A stretch of 6,008 nt of DNA from SCGC-AAA471-B05 sp032249055. GTDB lineage: Archaea; Thermoproteota; Thermoprotei; Gearchaeales; Gearchaeaceae. The notes beneath the pieces are model-generated. The model saw only the letters and a list, made by a program, of their open reading frames with translations, ran no database searches and was not told the origin of the DNA. Of the stretch, positions 5,487-6,008 are shown one piece after another. Each line of letters starts with the position of its first letter. Position 1 is the first letter of the stretch. The position numbers and the translations under genes are program-made. The stretch spans positions 1-6,008 of the forward strand of contig JAVVGP010000056.1 in the NCBI GenBank assembly GCA_032249055.1. Reading direction: 5' to 3'.

Positions 5487-6008
5487 ATTTTTGATATATC
5501 TTCTAAAAGTTTTTTAGAAAGATTGAGATTAATTTTCTCGAATATTTTATAAATAAAATAAAATAAAGATGAAAAAATCAAAATTAAAAATAATATTAAA
5601 TTAGTTTGCAAACTTAAAATTGATCTTATTAAAAATACTGTAATAATATAAATTATTCCTCCTATTATTATAGATAAATAAGCACCTTTAATGCTTATTA
5701 TTTTGCTTAATCTTGTCTCTTCAAATTTTGGATATTTAAGTCCTATTGTTAATCCTATCTTTGAAGCTAAAAAACAAATTAAAAATATGAAATAATATAT
5801 AATTAATAATTTAAATAAATCTAAATATAAAATAAAATAAATATTTAAAATTGTTAATAAAGATAAAAATAATGAAAAAATTAATATTAATATTAATTTT
5901 GATTTATAATATTCTTTATAACTAATTGGCAAATAATAAAGATTTATTATTGTTTTTCCTTCATATCCTATTGCTGTTGTAGATATTATTAAAGCTATAA
6001 TTGTTGGT
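5483..6008 (-). CDS. ABC-2-type exporter permease-like protein (partial, N-terminus beyond right edge)
   Basis: The frame stays open from the TAG at 5485-5483 to the window edge, giving the last 174 residues of a larger membrane protein. The TTG at 5932-5930 that could be taken for a start is the leucine of an internal motif. The visible part begins PTIIALIISTTAIG, then EGKTIINLYYLPISYKEYYKSK (16-37), the characteristic 'EGK…LP(I/V)S…K' segment of ABC-2-type permeases in ABC exporters. Hydrophobic helices follow at about 38-60, 64-92, 108-128 and 133-153, with the cytoplasmic YPKFEETRLSKI segment (92-103) between the second and third. The C-terminus is lysine-rich and polar. Such permeases pair with an ABC ATPase to export drugs, lipids or peptides; the ATPase, if adjacent, lies outside this window. 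Codons are extremely A/T-rich (many TTA, ATA, AAA). Family call is moderate because the N-terminal half is unseen. Confidence 0.68.
   Translation of the reverse strand, partial: PTIIALIISTTAIGYEGKTIINLYYLPISYKEYYKSKLILILIFSLFLSLLTILNIYFILYLDLFKLLIIYYFIFLICFLASKIGLTIGLKYPKFEETRLSKIISIKGAYLSIIIGGIIYIITVFLIRSILSLQTNLILFLILIFSSLFYFIYKIFEKINLNLSKKLLEDISKI
5488..5519 (+). terminator. Possible terminator of deoxyhypusine synthase inside the convergent gene
   Basis: A T5 run (5488-5492) lies right after the stop codon, followed by a perfect 8-bp inverted repeat, TTCTAAAA (5501-5508) and TTTTAGAA (5512-5519), with a 3-base loop, and a T6 run at 5510-5515. Because the convergent permease gene overlaps the stop, any terminator must lie within its coding sequence, where these bases encode part of its C-terminus. 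The AT-only character makes chance symmetry possible. Confidence 0.35.

Overview
The window is A+T-rich (roughly 30% G+C by eye) and reads as chromosomal DNA of a thermophilic-type archaeon, most likely Thermoproteota (crenarchaea). Three lines support this. It carries a deoxyhypusine synthase gene, which belongs to the archaeal/eukaryotic IF5A modification pathway. Shine-Dalgarno motifs are absent, and TATA-like boxes sit about 25 bases before several ATG starts, the layout of leaderless archaeal transcripts. The AAA/DUF4143 ATPase is of the 'NPWW' type common in hyperthermophilic archaea. A genus cannot be named from this sequence.

Layout, left to right. (1) Minus strand, running off the left edge: the N-terminal 150 residues of a DedA/VTT-family membrane protein. 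(2) A 69-base divergent promoter region. (3) Plus-strand pair: an ECF-transporter substrate-binding membrane subunit (S component), followed after a single base by adenine deaminase (ade). The two are almost certainly one transcript, ending at a T-tract. (4) Minus strand: an AAA+ ATPase with a C-terminal DUF4143 nuclease-like domain, convergent with ade. Its upstream region carries a striking set of TTGCAA-centred inverted repeats bracketing the predicted TATA box. (5) Plus strand: deoxyhypusine synthase, with two candidate promoters. (6) Minus strand, running off the right edge: the C-terminal 174 residues of an ABC-2-type permease, whose stop codon overlaps the deoxyhypusine synthase stop codon by 4 bases.

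Functional links. The S component and adenine deaminase plausibly act together in taking up and salvaging a purine base or related compound. No ECF ATPases or EcfT lie in the window, so a shared module encoded elsewhere would be needed. The other genes are not obviously linked to each other. No tRNA, rRNA, CRISPR array or insertion sequence was recognised, and no stretch over 300 bases lacks a gene. The most novel-looking signals are the symmetric operator candidate at the ATPase gene, the S component's extra central segment with its adenine deaminase partner, and the bacterial-like active-site signature of the deoxyhypusine synthase.
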